Assembly: GCF_947039875.1 (NCBI RefSeq)
Contig: NZ_CAMRAN010000018.1
Coordinates: 1-64,000 of the forward strand
Direction: 5' to 3'
Length of the DNA stretch: 64,000 nt
Source: an uncultured Photobacterium sp.
Lineage (GTDB): Bacteria; Pseudomonadota; Gammaproteobacteria; Enterobacterales; Vibrionaceae
In this document: positions 19,219 through 28,430 of the stretch, piece after piece
Numbering within the stretch: the stretch's first letter is position 1
Layout of the letters: each line of letters opens with the position of its first letter
Program-made: the position numbers and the translations under genes
Notes under the pieces: model-generated
The model's database searches: none
Told to the model about the DNA's origin: nothing
Seen by the model: only the letters and a program-made list of their open reading frames with translations

Positions 19219-21930
19219 CTAATTATTGTGCACTGCGTGTTGTTTTATATTGGGGGGTAATTGTTTTAATAATAACTGCATATCAACCACACCATCAGCT
19301 AATTGTATATCAATCTCAAACCCCATTTTTTGCGCGAGAGTGATCATACCGCGGTTAGTTGGCATCGTCATACCTGTTAGGGTATGAAGCCCGCGCTGTT
19401 TAGCATAATCAATAAGTTTGCTCATCAAAATGCGCCCTAAACCAACACCTTTAAGATCTGAACGGACTAAAATCGCAAATTCAGCGTCTTTATTGTTTGC
19501 ATCTGATAACGCACGTGCAACACCGATGATCATTTCATCGTAAACAGCAACAAAGGCCATTTCACGATCGTAATCGATTTGGGTAAATTTGGCTAAGGCC
19601 TCATGATTTAATTCTCCCACATCAGAGAAGAAGCGTTTATAAAGATCCTCTTTTGATACTTGGTTTATGAAAGCTTTATGGGCAGGTTCATCTTCCGGTA
19701 GTATTGGACGAAGCAATATTGATTTACCGTCTTTAAGCTGACACTGTTGCTCATATTCTTTAGGGTAAGGTCGAATCGCTAATCGTTGCTGAATATCACC
19801 ATTAAAGGGCGCAATATCCATTGAGGCATCAATAATAGTTAATTCATCACCAGAGATAAGTAGAGGGTGAATATCGAATGCACGAATATCAGGGCAATCA
19901 ATGATCATTTGTGAAATTGTGACTAATAATCGGCATAATGCTGGAATCGATATCTTTTCTAAACTACTGCGTTGTTTGATTTTATTACGCTTTAACGCAT
20001 TGATTACCATGTAACGGGCAAGAGCCATGTTTAACGGCGGTAGCGCAACCACGGCATCACGTTCAATATTCCAATGAATGGTTTCCTCACCTAGCATGAT
20101 CACTGGCCCAAAAATAGGATCGCTATGGACACCAATACGCAATTCTTGCGCGCCAGAGCGGTTAGCCATACGCTGAATCAATAAGCCATCAATTCGTGCA
20201 CTTGGATAATGTAAGGCGACGCGAGATAAGATAGCATCGGCGGCATTAGCCACTTCATTTGCATCATGCAGATATAACACGACACCATGAATATCTGATT
20301 TATGGCGAATATCGGGAGAGCGTAACTTCACAGCCACGGGATATCCAATCTGTTCCGCAATATGTACCGCTTCAGCGGCATCAGAGGCTATCCATGTTGG
20401 TAATGTTGTAAAACCATAGCTTTCTAGTAACGGTCGTACTTCATGAGTTTCAAGATGGTAAATATTTTGTTGGAGCAATTGCTGTATTTCATGGCGTACA
20501 TAATGAGGATCTGCTGCAATTTCTCCTATGGACAAAGGCGTTTCCATTAATTGGCGTTGGTTACGGCGGTATTCGACTAAATGCATGAAAGCTGAGATGG
20601 CACTTTCTGGCGTACGGTAAGTCGGTAAACGCGCTTGAGTAAAAAGACTACGCGCGTTGGTCGTTTCATTTTCACCAGACCAATTGGTTAAAATGTTAAA
20701 TCGTTGGCTGCGAGGATGCTGGTGGAGGGTATCAATGATCACTTTGGCGGTGTTAGTGCTATGAGCTATCGCAGACGGGCTATGTATAATAAGTAAGGCA
20801 TCAAAATCATCACTATCCAAGAGAATATTAAGTACTTGTTGGTAACGTGCAGTATTAGCATCCCCCATGATATCTATCGGGTTTGCTTGTGACCAATAGG
20901 GGGGTAAGACTTGTGATAGCTTTGTTATTGTTGCATCACTTAATTGTGCTAATTTACCACTTCTATCCGATAAAGCATCTAATGCCATAATAGCAGGACC
21001 ACCACCATTGGTGAGAATCGCTAATCGTTCACCGCGTAACGGTACTGAATGGGCCAGTGTTTCAACCGCAGCAAATAGATCATGGGTTGTATGTACGCGT
21101 AACATACCAGAGCGTCGAATAGCTGCATCATAAATTTCATCAATCCCATACTCACCATTGGTATGTAATAATGCCGCTGACCGTCCTGCGTTTGTACGTC
21201 CACTCTTTAATACTAAAATACGACGGTTTCTTGCTGCTGCGCGGGCTGCTGACATAAATTGGCGCGCATCTTTAATATTGTCGATATAAAGTAAGATTGC
21301 CTCAGTTTTTGTATCTTGGCTTAAAATATCAAGTAACTCGGCAAAATTAATGTCGCAGGCATCTCCTAAAGAAATAAAAGTAGAAAAGCCGATTTGTTTA
21401 TTCTGTGCCCAATCAAGAATAGTGGTACACACTGCTGCTGATTGTGAAATAAATGCGATATTGCCTTTATTGGCACGAGTCGGGGTGACAGAAGCATTCA
21501 AGTTCAACCACGGTAAAATGATTCCCATGCTATTAGGTCCAATAATGCGCATATTATAGCGCTGTGCATTGGTAAGCATTTGTTGCTGGTGGCTAATAGT
21601 TTCTTTGTTGTTCGTATGAGGAGCCATACCCGCGGCAATAACAACAGCTGCTTTTACTCCCTTTTGTCCAAGCTGAGTAATAATGTCTGGCGTAAGTTCT
21701 GCGCGAGTACACACGATAGCAATATCAGGAATAATAGGCATTGCTTCAATGTTGCGATAAGCCAAAATCCCTGCGACAGCAGTATACTTGGGTGTAATGG
21801 GAATAATAGGGCCATTAAAACACCCCGCTAGCAAGTTACTGACAACAATGTAGCCAATACGGTGTGGATTGTTTGACGCCCCAATGACGGCAATGCTGGT
21901 GGGGTTTAAAAAAGCCGCTATATTACTCAT
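19219..21930 (-). CDS. patZ: Protein lysine acetyltransferase Pat/PatZ (YfiQ)
   Basis: 903 residues. An N-terminal NDP-forming acyl-CoA synthetase-like part contains a CoA-binding Rossmann domain (about 5-135, VIGASNNPHRIG), a ligase-CoA domain (150-300) and an ATP-grasp domain (about 480-700, with GYPVAVKLRSPDIRHKSDIHG). A C-terminal GNAT domain (about 735-885) contains LKGVGLGRILMSKL. This is the layout of PatZ, which acetylates lysines of acetyl-CoA synthetase and other enzymes in response to acetyl-CoA. Length agrees with E. coli PatZ (886). Probably monocistronic. Confidence 0.93.
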   Translation of the reverse strand: MSNIAAFLNPTSIAVIGASNNPHRIGYIVVSNLLAGCFNGPIIPITPKYTAVAGILAYRNIEAMPIIPDIAIVCTRAELTPDIITQLGQKGVKAAVVIAAGMAPHTNNKETISHQQQMLTNAQRYNMRIIGPNSMGIILPWLNLNASVTPTRANKGNIAFISQSAAVCTTILDWAQNKQIGFSTFISLGDACDINFAELLDILSQDTKTEAILLYIDNIKDARQFMSAARAAARNRRILVLKSGRTNAGRSAALLHTNGEYGIDEIYDAAIRRSGMLRVHTTHDLFAAVETLAHSVPLRGERLAILTNGGGPAIMALDALSDRSGKLAQLSDATITKLSQVLPPYWSQANPIDIMGDANTARYQQVLNILLDSDDFDALLIIHSPSAIAHSTNTAKVIIDTLHQHPRSQRFNILTNWSGENETTNARSLFTQARLPTYRTPESAISAFMHLVEYRRNQRQLMETPLSIGEIAADPHYVRHEIQQLLQQNIYHLETHEVRPLLESYGFTTLPTWIASDAAEAVHIAEQIGYPVAVKLRSPDIRHKSDIHGVVLYLHDANEVANAADAILSRVALHYPSARIDGLLIQRMANRSGAQELRIGVHSDPIFGPVIMLGEETIHWNIERDAVVALPPLNMALARYMVINALKRNKIKQRSSLEKISIPALCRLLVTISQMIIDCPDIRAFDIHPLLISGDELTIIDASMDIAPFNGDIQQRLAIRPYPKEYEQQCQLKDGKSILLRPILPEDEPAHKAFINQVSKEDLYKRFFSDVGELNHEALAKFTQIDYDREMAFVAVYDEMIIGVARALSDANNKDAEFAILVRSDLKGVGLGRILMSKLIDYAKQRGLHTLTGMTMPTNRGMITLAQKMGFEIDIQLADGVVDMQLLLKQLPPNIKQHAVHNN

Positions 21931-22306
21931 AAGATAATCATCTCCCTTTGCTTAGTGATACTTTATATCTAAATATGACAGAACTACTTTTTTTATCGTC
22001 ATAATGTGATCTAAAAAAGAGGATGCTTTATATGCTTAATCGTATTCGTATTTGTGGTCGGTTTGAATTATTACTGACTCGTTTGTATTGAATGTTGCTC
22101 AGTAATAGTTTGAATTAATATAATATTAAAGCCTGTTTTTAGTAATAGAGTTATATTTGCGTTTTTTTTGTAATTATTGGTATTGAGGATGGGGTAGACA
22201 GCGTTGTGAATAAAGCGGGGTGTAAATAATAATATAGGAAAGCTGCAGGAAATAAAAAAGAGATCAAATGATCTCTTTTTGCTGGTGGCTAAATATTAGT
22301 AGTAAT
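21931..22306. other. Intergenic region (376 bp), contains one terminator
   Basis: Apart from the hairpin listed at 22254-22281 I see only AT-rich sequence, presumably with the patZ promoter near 21940-22100. No ORF with a ribosome-binding site. Confidence 0.5.
22254..22281 (-). terminator. Terminator of the DUF2301-like gene
   Basis: AAAAAGAGATCA pairs with TGATCTCTTTTT. It is symmetrical, so it can act on both strands. It lies 25 bp after the minus-strand gene. Confidence 0.85.
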
Positions 22307-22816
22307 TTATATTTGATAACGGCTTTTATCACCAATATCGAAATGTAGCGGCATTCGCCATTTGCTAAAGGCTGCAAATGCAAGTAATGCAGCGCCTACC
22401 ATAGCAAAGCCAATCTCAATATTTACAGCATTAAACACGAAACAAAACCAAAAACCGGCTAAAGCAAGAGGGGTTAGCAGGAGTATTTTTACTTTAAAGC
22501 AGAAGTATTCTTTTATTGAAAGCGCGCTAAAGACAAATAAAGCAGCACCTAAGGCTAATGGTTGCCATAAGCCCGCGATCAACCAGATTGCTGAGAATAA
22601 GCCCGCGCCTTGGATTAGCCAGCGAAAACGTTTGTCATAAATATGCACTGTTGTTGAAGCCAATAAAGCAACTATAACGAGAAAGGGCGTTGCAGCATGG
22701 GTTTCTGAACTAATGATCGCCATAATAATAGCAGCAACAGTGAATGCTGAGCGATATAGAATAACGGTTAGTTTATCAAGTATATCGAGTTCGCATTTAA
22801 TATGTGGATCAGCCAT
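22307..22816 (-). CDS. DUF2301-like integral membrane protein
   Basis: 169 residues from the ATG at 22816, chosen because TAGGAG lies 6 nt upstream. The frame is open further, but the extra N-terminal helix lacks a ribosome-binding site. The protein begins MADPHIKCELDILDKLTVIL and has about five to six hydrophobic helices, as in DUF2301 membrane proteins of Vibrio. Function is unknown. It is divergent from the SPOR lipoprotein at 23035. Confidence 0.65.
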   Translation of the reverse strand: MADPHIKCELDILDKLTVILYRSAFTVAAIIMAIISSETHAATPFLVIVALLASTTVHIYDKRFRWLIQGAGLFSAIWLIAGLWQPLALGAALFVFSALSIKEYFCFKVKILLLTPLALAGFWFCFVFNAVNIEIGFAMVGAALLAFAAFSKWRMPLHFDIGDKSRYQI

Positions 22817-23034
22817 TGAGGCTCCTAAGCAGTAGCAGAAAAATATGAGTAGTATTATTGTTAACAAAACAATATTTATTGTGAGTATGGTAACATAAAT
22901 GCCTTTCGATTGATCAATCGTTATGAACTGTTTGATCGTAATCAAAAGCTGCGGCAAACTATTATAAATCCTTTGTCATTCAATTGTTTTGATGATGGGC
23001 ACGCCAATTTTCGGCTGAGAATAGAGAGAATGAA

Positions 23035-23775
23035 ATGAAAAAAATTATTACATTGAGCCTGTTATCGAGCTTAGTGGGTTGTGCTCAATTGATGCCACCC
23101 AAAACATCATTACAAACCCCAATTGAAACCATTAATACGGGGCAAGTGACTGAAAAATTTTTGGAACCAACGATAGTGGCCGAGATAGATGAGTCGGTTA
23201 AAACTGATCCTCTTTATCAATCGTTAGACTCGATTGTTGTGAGTGAACAAGTTATAGACGATCAGCCTGTTGCAAAGGGCATCTCAACAACAGAAAACAG
23301 CTCAGAGCCTGCTGTTATTGAGGAAATGAGTGAGGTCACCACGAATGCTGATAGCGCTGCAGTAATAGCGACAAACGATGATTCAAGTGCCACAATAGAT
23401 GAACCAGAATCAATAGAGTCGACGATTGATACGACAGTAGATGATCAGGTACAGAACAACGATCCTATCACTGATGATGAATATAAAACAACGGTTATGC
23501 ATGGTTATAGTGTGCAAGTTACCGCATCAAGAGATGAGCAATCATTAGTGACATTACTATCGTTATTAGATAGCCAGCAACCTGCTTGGTTAAATAAGAA
23601 AATGATCAATGGGAGTCAGGTTTATAGTTTATTATTAGGACATTACTCAGATCATGAGCAAGCAAAATCAGCACTGGCGTTGTTACCTGAAGCTTTACAG
23701 CACAGTGGGGCATTTGTGAGGAATTTTTATGATATTGAACATAGTCGTTCACCACAATTGAAACAATTACAATAA
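23035..23775 (+). CDS. SPOR-domain lipoprotein (second paralogue)
   Basis: 246 residues. The lipobox LVGC (Cys16) follows a short leader. A long acidic Ser/Thr/Asp/Glu linker spans about 40-155. The SPOR-like domain lies at about 158-238 (YSVQVTASRDEQ to GAFVRNFYDIE). It resembles the protein at 8073-8642 in layout and motif order. Peptidoglycan or septum binding is inferred from the domain. The ATG is preceded by GAGAG. Confidence 0.78.
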   Translation: MKKIITLSLLSSLVGCAQLMPPKTSLQTPIETINTGQVTEKFLEPTIVAEIDESVKTDPLYQSLDSIVVSEQVIDDQPVAKGISTTENSSEPAVIEEMSEVTTNADSAAVIATNDDSSATIDEPESIESTIDTTVDDQVQNNDPITDDEYKTTVMHGYSVQVTASRDEQSLVTLLSLLDSQQPAWLNKKMINGSQVYSLLLGHYSDHEQAKSALALLPEALQHSGAFVRNFYDIEHSRSPQLKQLQ

Positions 23776-24000
23776 CTCAGGCGCAAATAGTCTGATAAAT
23801 GGTGCTTTAATCACCATTTTTAGCACAAACTACGCATGATTTAAAAATAAATCACGATATGATGATGTTGAGGGTACATTCGTATTACTTTTTTGATTAC
23901 TATATTCAGTAGTGAATGCCTTATTCTTTTTGACCTTGGTAGTGTATCAAGGCTTTTGTAATCTGCATTGTATTGTGATTGGCCTAATTAAGGAACGATA

Positions 24001-24999
24001 ATGAGTTCTATCCATGTATTATTATTATGCGGCGGCGGTAGTGCTGAGCATGAAGTTTCTCTCGTATCTGCAAACTTTATTGAACAACAATTAAAAGCGA
24101 TTGATGGCGTTAGCTATACACGTGTTGAAATGACTAAAAATGAAGGTTGGTTAAATGAAAACCAACATTCTTGTGAATTGAACTTAGATAAAACCTTATC
24201 TGCTGTCGGTGAACAACCTATCACGATTGATTATGTGATCCCTTGTGTACACGGTTTCCCTGGTGAAACTGGAGACCTGCAATCATTGTTTGACTTAGCC
24301 GGTTTGCCTTATTTAGGCTGTGGTGCAGAAGCAAGCACGAATTGTTTTAATAAAATTACCACTAAATTATGGTTTGATGCGCTAAATATTCCAAATACGC
24401 CCTATGTTTTCTTGAGTGAGAACACTGAAGAAGCGCACCAACAAGCGTTAGCTGCATTGAATAAATGGGGTAAAGTCTTTGTTAAAGCGGCATGCCAAGG
24501 TTCATCTGTAGGCTGTTATAGCGTTGCAAACGCAGAAGAATTACGTACAGCTGTGAATAATGCATTTGGTTTCTCTAACCAAGTGCTTATTGAAAAGACG
24601 ATTAAGCCTCGTGAGCTAGAAGTTGCTGCTTATCAATTTGGTGATCAACTAATCATTACCAAGCCGGGTGAAGTGTCATGTCCAGATGATAAGTTTTATA
24701 GCTATGAAGAAAAATATAGCACAGACAGCTTGTCAACAACGCAGGTTGAAGCGCGTAATATCACTGAAGAACAAATTGAAGCTATTCAGCACTATGCGCG
24801 TAAAGCGTTTGAGCAAATGAAGCTTAAAGATTTATCTCGTATTGATTTCTTTTTAAGTGAAGACAATGAAATTCTATTAAATGAAATCAATACCTTCCCA
24901 GGTATGACGCCAATTTCAATGTTCCCTAAAATGCTAGAGAACTATGGCCATAACTTTACAGATTTTATTGAAAAAGCGATTAAAAACGCCGTTAAATAA
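24001..24999 (+). CDS. ddl: D-alanine--D-alanine ligase
   Basis: The 332-residue ATP-grasp enzyme joins two D-Ala for the peptidoglycan pentapeptide. Seen: LLLCGGGSAEHEVSL at the N-terminus, HGFPGETGDLQSLF near 84-97, KAACQGSSVGCYSV near 161-174, and the metal-binding LLNEINTFPGMTPISMFP near the C-terminus. It stands alone rather than in the mur cluster, so it is probably a second, DdlA-like copy. AAGGAACGATAATG provides the start context. A strong terminator follows. Confidence 0.95.
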   Translation: MSSIHVLLLCGGGSAEHEVSLVSANFIEQQLKAIDGVSYTRVEMTKNEGWLNENQHSCELNLDKTLSAVGEQPITIDYVIPCVHGFPGETGDLQSLFDLAGLPYLGCGAEASTNCFNKITTKLWFDALNIPNTPYVFLSENTEEAHQQALAALNKWGKVFVKAACQGSSVGCYSVANAEELRTAVNNAFGFSNQVLIEKTIKPRELEVAAYQFGDQLIITKPGEVSCPDDKFYSYEEKYSTDSLSTTQVEARNITEEQIEAIQHYARKAFEQMKLKDLSRIDFFLSEDNEILLNEINTFPGMTPISMFPKMLENYGHNFTDFIEKAIKNAVK

Positions 25000-25018
25000 T
25001 ATCTGACTAAATGTTTTA

Positions 25019-25073
25019 TTAGCCAACCTCTTATTATACTTTCAACGAGAAAGAATATGGGGTTGGCTTTTTT
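25019..25073 (+). terminator. Terminator after ddl
   Basis: AGCCAACC pairs with GGTTGGCT across a 32-nt loop, followed by a T6 run. It may also limit the convergent recombinase gene. Confidence 0.8.
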
Positions 25074-25094
25074 ATGCTATTTATCGAGCCAGTA

Positions 25095-26060
25095 TTATTT
25101 TCCATTTTTATTGGCAAATTTCTTTAAGGTGTTATCACGTTTAGCTCGCTGACCGATATATTGTGCAGGCATAGCAGGACTTCGCCATCGACCTTGATGT
25201 TGTATTTGATGGATAGACAGTCCGGCATCGGCTAAATCTTGGCTAGCACCAACCCGTGGTGATTGGCCTGAAAAAATAACATCGGCGGGAAGGTCAAGTT
25301 CTTGGCTTGCCCGTCTAAATATTCGATATACAGATGAGTGATCGAGTGGATTATCACCAATATTGTTATGCCGATCAATTCGTCGAAAAACAAAACCACT
25401 ATCAATCATAGATAATGTTAACCAACGATTAATCGCTTGAGAGGCGACATCACTTAGGGCAATTAAGGTTCCATTCACCGACAAGGTAACTAAGCCATCG
25501 GGGGTTACTTCAATGTCATTGATGGTTAGTGCTGTTACTTCTGAACGTTTTAGCATAGCTTCAAATGTGATTGCCCAAATAGCCATATCTCGAACATCTT
25601 TAGCTTTTGTTGAAAGTATAAAAACATCAAGAAGATCGTGTAAATGATTATCACGAAAGCCTTGAGCATTAGTGTAATCATCGTGTTTATCAAGGCGTTG
25701 TTTATGCATGGCGAGTTTAATTTCATTACTTAAACAGGGATTAGGTAATGCATGACAACGGTGTACCAAACTAATAGTGACAATGTAACGTTTAAGGCTG
25801 GCTAACTTACGGGTTTGTGCCATTTTTTCTATATAGCGGTGTACAATTTCAGCTGATGCTGGTAATGCTGATGCTTGATGTTGTTCACAAAAAAGTAAAA
25901 AGTTATTCCAATCATTTTTAAACGCAACCAACGTATTTTTAGCGTATTGTTGGTGTGTTAGCCGTTGCCAAACTGTAATGGACTCAGCAATGGTTGAAAA
26001 GTCAGTAATACTTGCATTACGAACGGTTTCATCTTCAATAACAGTGATCTTCTTAGCCAT
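25095..26060 (-). CDS. Cre-like tyrosine recombinase with altered active site
   Basis: 321 residues with an N-terminal SAM-like core-binding domain (about 28-115) and a C-terminal catalytic domain (135-315). The block SGQSPRVGASQDLADAG (264-280) aligns closely with phage P1 Cre SGHSARVGAARDMARAG. Visible catalytic residues are Arg172, Arg269, Trp292 and Tyr301. The Cre histidine (His289) is replaced by Gln266, and no lysine is seen in the beta-hairpin where Cre has Lys201. It may be a specialised or inactive recombinase. It lies between ddl and a DUF3319 gene with no excisionase, att repeats or cargo, so it does not mark an intact island. Confidence 0.82.
   Translation of the reverse strand: MAKKITVIEDETVRNASITDFSTIAESITVWQRLTHQQYAKNTLVAFKNDWNNFLLFCEQHQASALPASAEIVHRYIEKMAQTRKLASLKRYIVTISLVHRCHALPNPCLSNEIKLAMHKQRLDKHDDYTNAQGFRDNHLHDLLDVFILSTKAKDVRDMAIWAITFEAMLKRSEVTALTINDIEVTPDGLVTLSVNGTLIALSDVASQAINRWLTLSMIDSGFVFRRIDRHNNIGDNPLDHSSVYRIFRRASQELDLPADVIFSGQSPRVGASQDLADAGLSIHQIQHQGRWRSPAMPAQYIGQRAKRDNTLKKFANKNGK
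25777..25789 (-). other. matS-like MatP-binding site
   Basis: GTGACAATGTAAC on plus, read as GTTACATTGTCAC on minus: one mismatch to the enterobacterial matS consensus. It lies inside the recombinase gene, 8.7 kb left of dif, in the same orientation as the site at 17777. Confidence 0.5.
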
Positions 26061-26235
26061 AACACTCTCTAATGCACTATAACTTTATATGATTAAATAA
26101 TAACAACGATCATCATAAAACGAAAGAATAATCACAAAAAAACTGGCTTAGCTATGCAAGTCTTATTATTATATAAGTAGATAACGTAATGATTATTAAA
26201 GAAACTAATGCTTTAATAAAGTAGAGAGCAGGACA

Positions 26236-26580
26236 ATGAAAAAACGCCTTTTTCATCGTGGCTATACGATTGAAAATAGTACTGGGCTTACATCAGACTG
26301 GAAAACAACCATTAATGGACAAACCGTCAAAGGAATGATAACCAACATTAAAAATAGTGTAGATTGGTGGTGCGATACCAAGGCTTTTGTACTGCCAGAA
26401 AAATTTAATACTCATCCTCAGTTAAAGCAACCAAGTGCAAATTCTGAACAGTATCGAGGTATTGTTTTAAAAAATGATAGTGGTAAAGCCAATGAGTGGT
26501 ATGTAATGGTGCGTGGGCAGTTGATTAAAGGTGATATTGTTTCAATTAAAAAATACTTAGATAGAACGCTTGTTGCCTAA
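26236..26580 (+). CDS. DUF3319 protein
   Basis: 114 residues made of two similar halves. YTIENSTGLTSDWKTTINGQ (9-28) resembles RGIVLKNDSGKANEWYVMVRGQ (76-97), and each is followed by a KG..IxxIKxxxD stretch. The invariant-looking SVDWWCDT motif lies at 47-54. This matches DUF3319, a small family I know from Vibrionaceae with no assigned function. No signal peptide; cytoplasmic. A hairpin follows the stop. Confidence 0.75.
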   Translation: MKKRLFHRGYTIENSTGLTSDWKTTINGQTVKGMITNIKNSVDWWCDTKAFVLPEKFNTHPQLKQPSANSEQYRGIVLKNDSGKANEWYVMVRGQLIKGDIVSIKKYLDRTLVA

Positions 26581-26584
26581 AGAA

Positions 26585-26620
26585 CAGTGCCTATTTATTA
26601 CAGGCACTGATTTAGTTATT
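26585..26620 (+). terminator. Probable terminator between convergent genes
   Basis: CAGTGCCT pairs with AGGCACTG (perfect but for the innermost bases), followed by ATTTAGTTATT. It sits directly after the DUF3319 stop. Confidence 0.6.
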
Positions 26621-26630
26621 CATTGAAGAA

Positions 26631-27155
26631 TTAATCTTCGTCATCGTGTTTTGACACATCAACTAAATAACGACCATCTAACCAGTTCCGGCCAATAAGT
26701 AATTTATATTCTAGTTTTTTACGATCACGTAAGTTGACGGGAATCGCATGATTTTTACCATTCCAAACTAAATCCATCACAACAGCATAGCGGCGCTCAA
26801 CACCTTGTGCGTTACGTATCTTGCTGATTTTAACAATTTTACTTGTATGGGTTTGTTCTTGTCCTTGTGCATTTTCTGTTTTGAAACTGATCATTTTCCC
26901 TAAGTTTTCTTGCCAGCTTTTTTTGCTGTTGGTAGGGCTGTTATTGCCATCGATAACGTGTAAATCATACGCATTAATAGATGTAGTATGTGCCCCTGTA
27001 TCAATACGCGCTTTGTAATCCATATCAAGATCTTTAACGTGAATTGTCTCAACAGGACCAACAATGTATTTTCCATCGCACTGGTTATCAGCATAGCTCA
27101 TGGTTGATACTGTTGCCGCAGCAACTAACATGGCGGACATAAAAACTTTTTTCAC
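26631..27155 (-). CDS. Secreted retropepsin-like (DUF785 / putative ATP-dependent zinc protease) protein
   Basis: 174 residues with a signal peptide (cleavage after SYA, residue 22). The aspartic-protease-like motif RIDTGAHTTS lies at 50-59, with the LLIGRNWLDG flap-strand motif near 153-162. This is the PF05618 family, long annotated as ATP-dependent zinc protease and now seen as retropepsin-like. The exported form is common in Vibrio. Substrate is unknown. It is a single gene convergent with DUF3319. Confidence 0.8.
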   Translation of the reverse strand: MKKVFMSAMLVAAATVSTMSYADNQCDGKYIVGPVETIHVKDLDMDYKARIDTGAHTTSINAYDLHVIDGNNSPTNSKKSWQENLGKMISFKTENAQGQEQTHTSKIVKISKIRNAQGVERRYAVVMDLVWNGKNHAIPVNLRDRKKLEYKLLIGRNWLDGRYLVDVSKHDDED

Positions 27156-27252
27156 ATAATCTCCTGATATTATTCGGTCTTATTTATATATAATAGACGG
27201 GGTAGTTATAATAATATTCAATTTTATGTAAAATTTAAGCGATTATTTGGAT

Positions 27253-27858
27253 TTAATGTAGAAACAGTTGCTTTTTGATTTGCTGAAAACAGGATTTTGT
27301 TTGATCAAATTGAATAGTATTAAAACCGAGTGTAGATGCTATTTGAATATTCTCACTATTATCATCAATAAATAAACTTTCTTGGGGGGATAATTGATAA
27401 CGTTCGCATAGTCTTAGAAATATTTCTGGTTCAGGCTTCATGACTAATTCTTTTCCTGAGACTAATCCACCATCAAAAAATGAAATAAAATGATGCTTCT
27501 CATAAAGGGTATCAAAAAAAGCACTACACATATTGGTCAGATAATAAAGTGAATAGGGTTGCTGTGTTAATTGAGTAAAGAGTGTTTCTGTTTGTTGTAT
27601 TTTGGTCAAGCTTAGTTGAATATGCGTTATAAAATCTTCTATACGTTGTGGCGATATTTGAGTTCGAGCTGAAAATTTAGGGATCACTTCAGCGATAAGC
27701 ATTGTACCACGATCAAGTGATAGCCAATCAGGATGTTGGAGTACATCATGTAGCAATATCTCTCGCTCTGAAGGTGATGTAGTAAAACTATTAACAATGC
27801 GGTGTGGATTCCACTCAAATAGTACAGCACCAAAATCAAAAATCACATTACGAATCAT
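27253..27858 (-). CDS. HAD-superfamily (YihX-like) phosphatase
   Basis: 201 residues from the ATG at 27858. An open extension to a TTG at 27915 adds 19 residues not typical of the family. Motif I is DFGAVLFEWNP at 7-17, motif II the Thr in YYLTNMC, and motif III/IV is KPEPEIFLRLCERY with FIDDNSENI. It belongs to the HAD-IA group of sugar-phosphate phosphatases (YihX, alpha-D-glucose-1-phosphatase). Exact substrate is unknown. It is divergent from yciH, sharing a short promoter region. Confidence 0.8.
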   Translation of the reverse strand: MIRNVIFDFGAVLFEWNPHRIVNSFTTSPSEREILLHDVLQHPDWLSLDRGTMLIAEVIPKFSARTQISPQRIEDFITHIQLSLTKIQQTETLFTQLTQQPYSLYYLTNMCSAFFDTLYEKHHFISFFDGGLVSGKELVMKPEPEIFLRLCERYQLSPQESLFIDDNSENIQIASTLGFNTIQFDQTKSCFQQIKKQLFLH

Positions 27859-27979
27859 AAGATGTTCCGTTAGAGTACCATTTATTGATAGTATTGGTTC
27901 ATGAGTATTTCGCAAGATTGATGTGCTAACTTTTAATGTTATTCACACAATCAAGCAACCAAGTGAGATAGATTGCACA

Positions 27980-28303
27980 ATGAGTGATAATAGCCGTTTA
28001 GTTTTTTCAACCGAAACTGGTCGAATTAAAGAAGAAAAAGAACAACCTGTTCGCCCAAAAGGTGATGGTATTGTTCGTATTCAGCGAGAAACAAAGGGAC
28101 GCAAAGGCAAAGGGGTTTGTATTGTTTCAGGTCTTGACGTTGAAGATACCCAACTGAAGCTCATTGCTGCTGAATTGAAAAAAGTGTGTGGCTGTGGCGG
28201 TGCAGTAAAAGAGGGTAAAATTGAAATTCAAGGTGATAAGCGTGATGTAATAAAAGCGCACCTTGAAAAGAAAGGCCATACCGTTAAATTAGCGGGCGGT
28301 TGA
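27980..28303 (+). CDS. yciH: YciH, SUI1/eIF1-like translation factor
   Basis: 107 residues starting MSDNSRLVFSTETGRI. The SUI1 core includes IQRETKGRKGKGVCIVSGL, CGCGGAVKEGKIEIQGD and LEKKGHTVKLAGG, close to E. coli YciH over its whole length. YciH is a non-essential factor that affects initiation fidelity and stress translation. The frame is open 19 codons upstream, but conservation starts at this ATG. Confidence 0.95.
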   Translation: MSDNSRLVFSTETGRIKEEKEQPVRPKGDGIVRIQRETKGRKGKGVCIVSGLDVEDTQLKLIAAELKKVCGCGGAVKEGKIEIQGDKRDVIKAHLEKKGHTVKLAGG

Positions 28304-28376
28304 TAGCCATTATTACTTATGTTTTTTGATAATATTAGTCAAAGCTGATAGCTAAATAAGAACCTGAGAAAATGAT

Positions 28377-28412
28377 TAAAAAACGGATAGGAGATTAGCC
28401 TATCCGTTGATT
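28377..28412. terminator. Bidirectional terminator between yciH and the amidase gene
   Basis: AACGGATAG pairs with CTATCCGTT (9 bp, 9-nt loop). An A-run lies on the left (a T-run for the minus-strand gene) and GATTTATTTT on the right. Confidence 0.8.
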
Positions 28413-28430
28413 TATTTTATTGCGTTTTAA

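Noticed and set aside
25095-27155. Genomic island driven by the Cre-like recombinase
   Set aside because: No attachment repeats, tRNA, or cargo; neighbours are ordinary Vibrionaceae genes.
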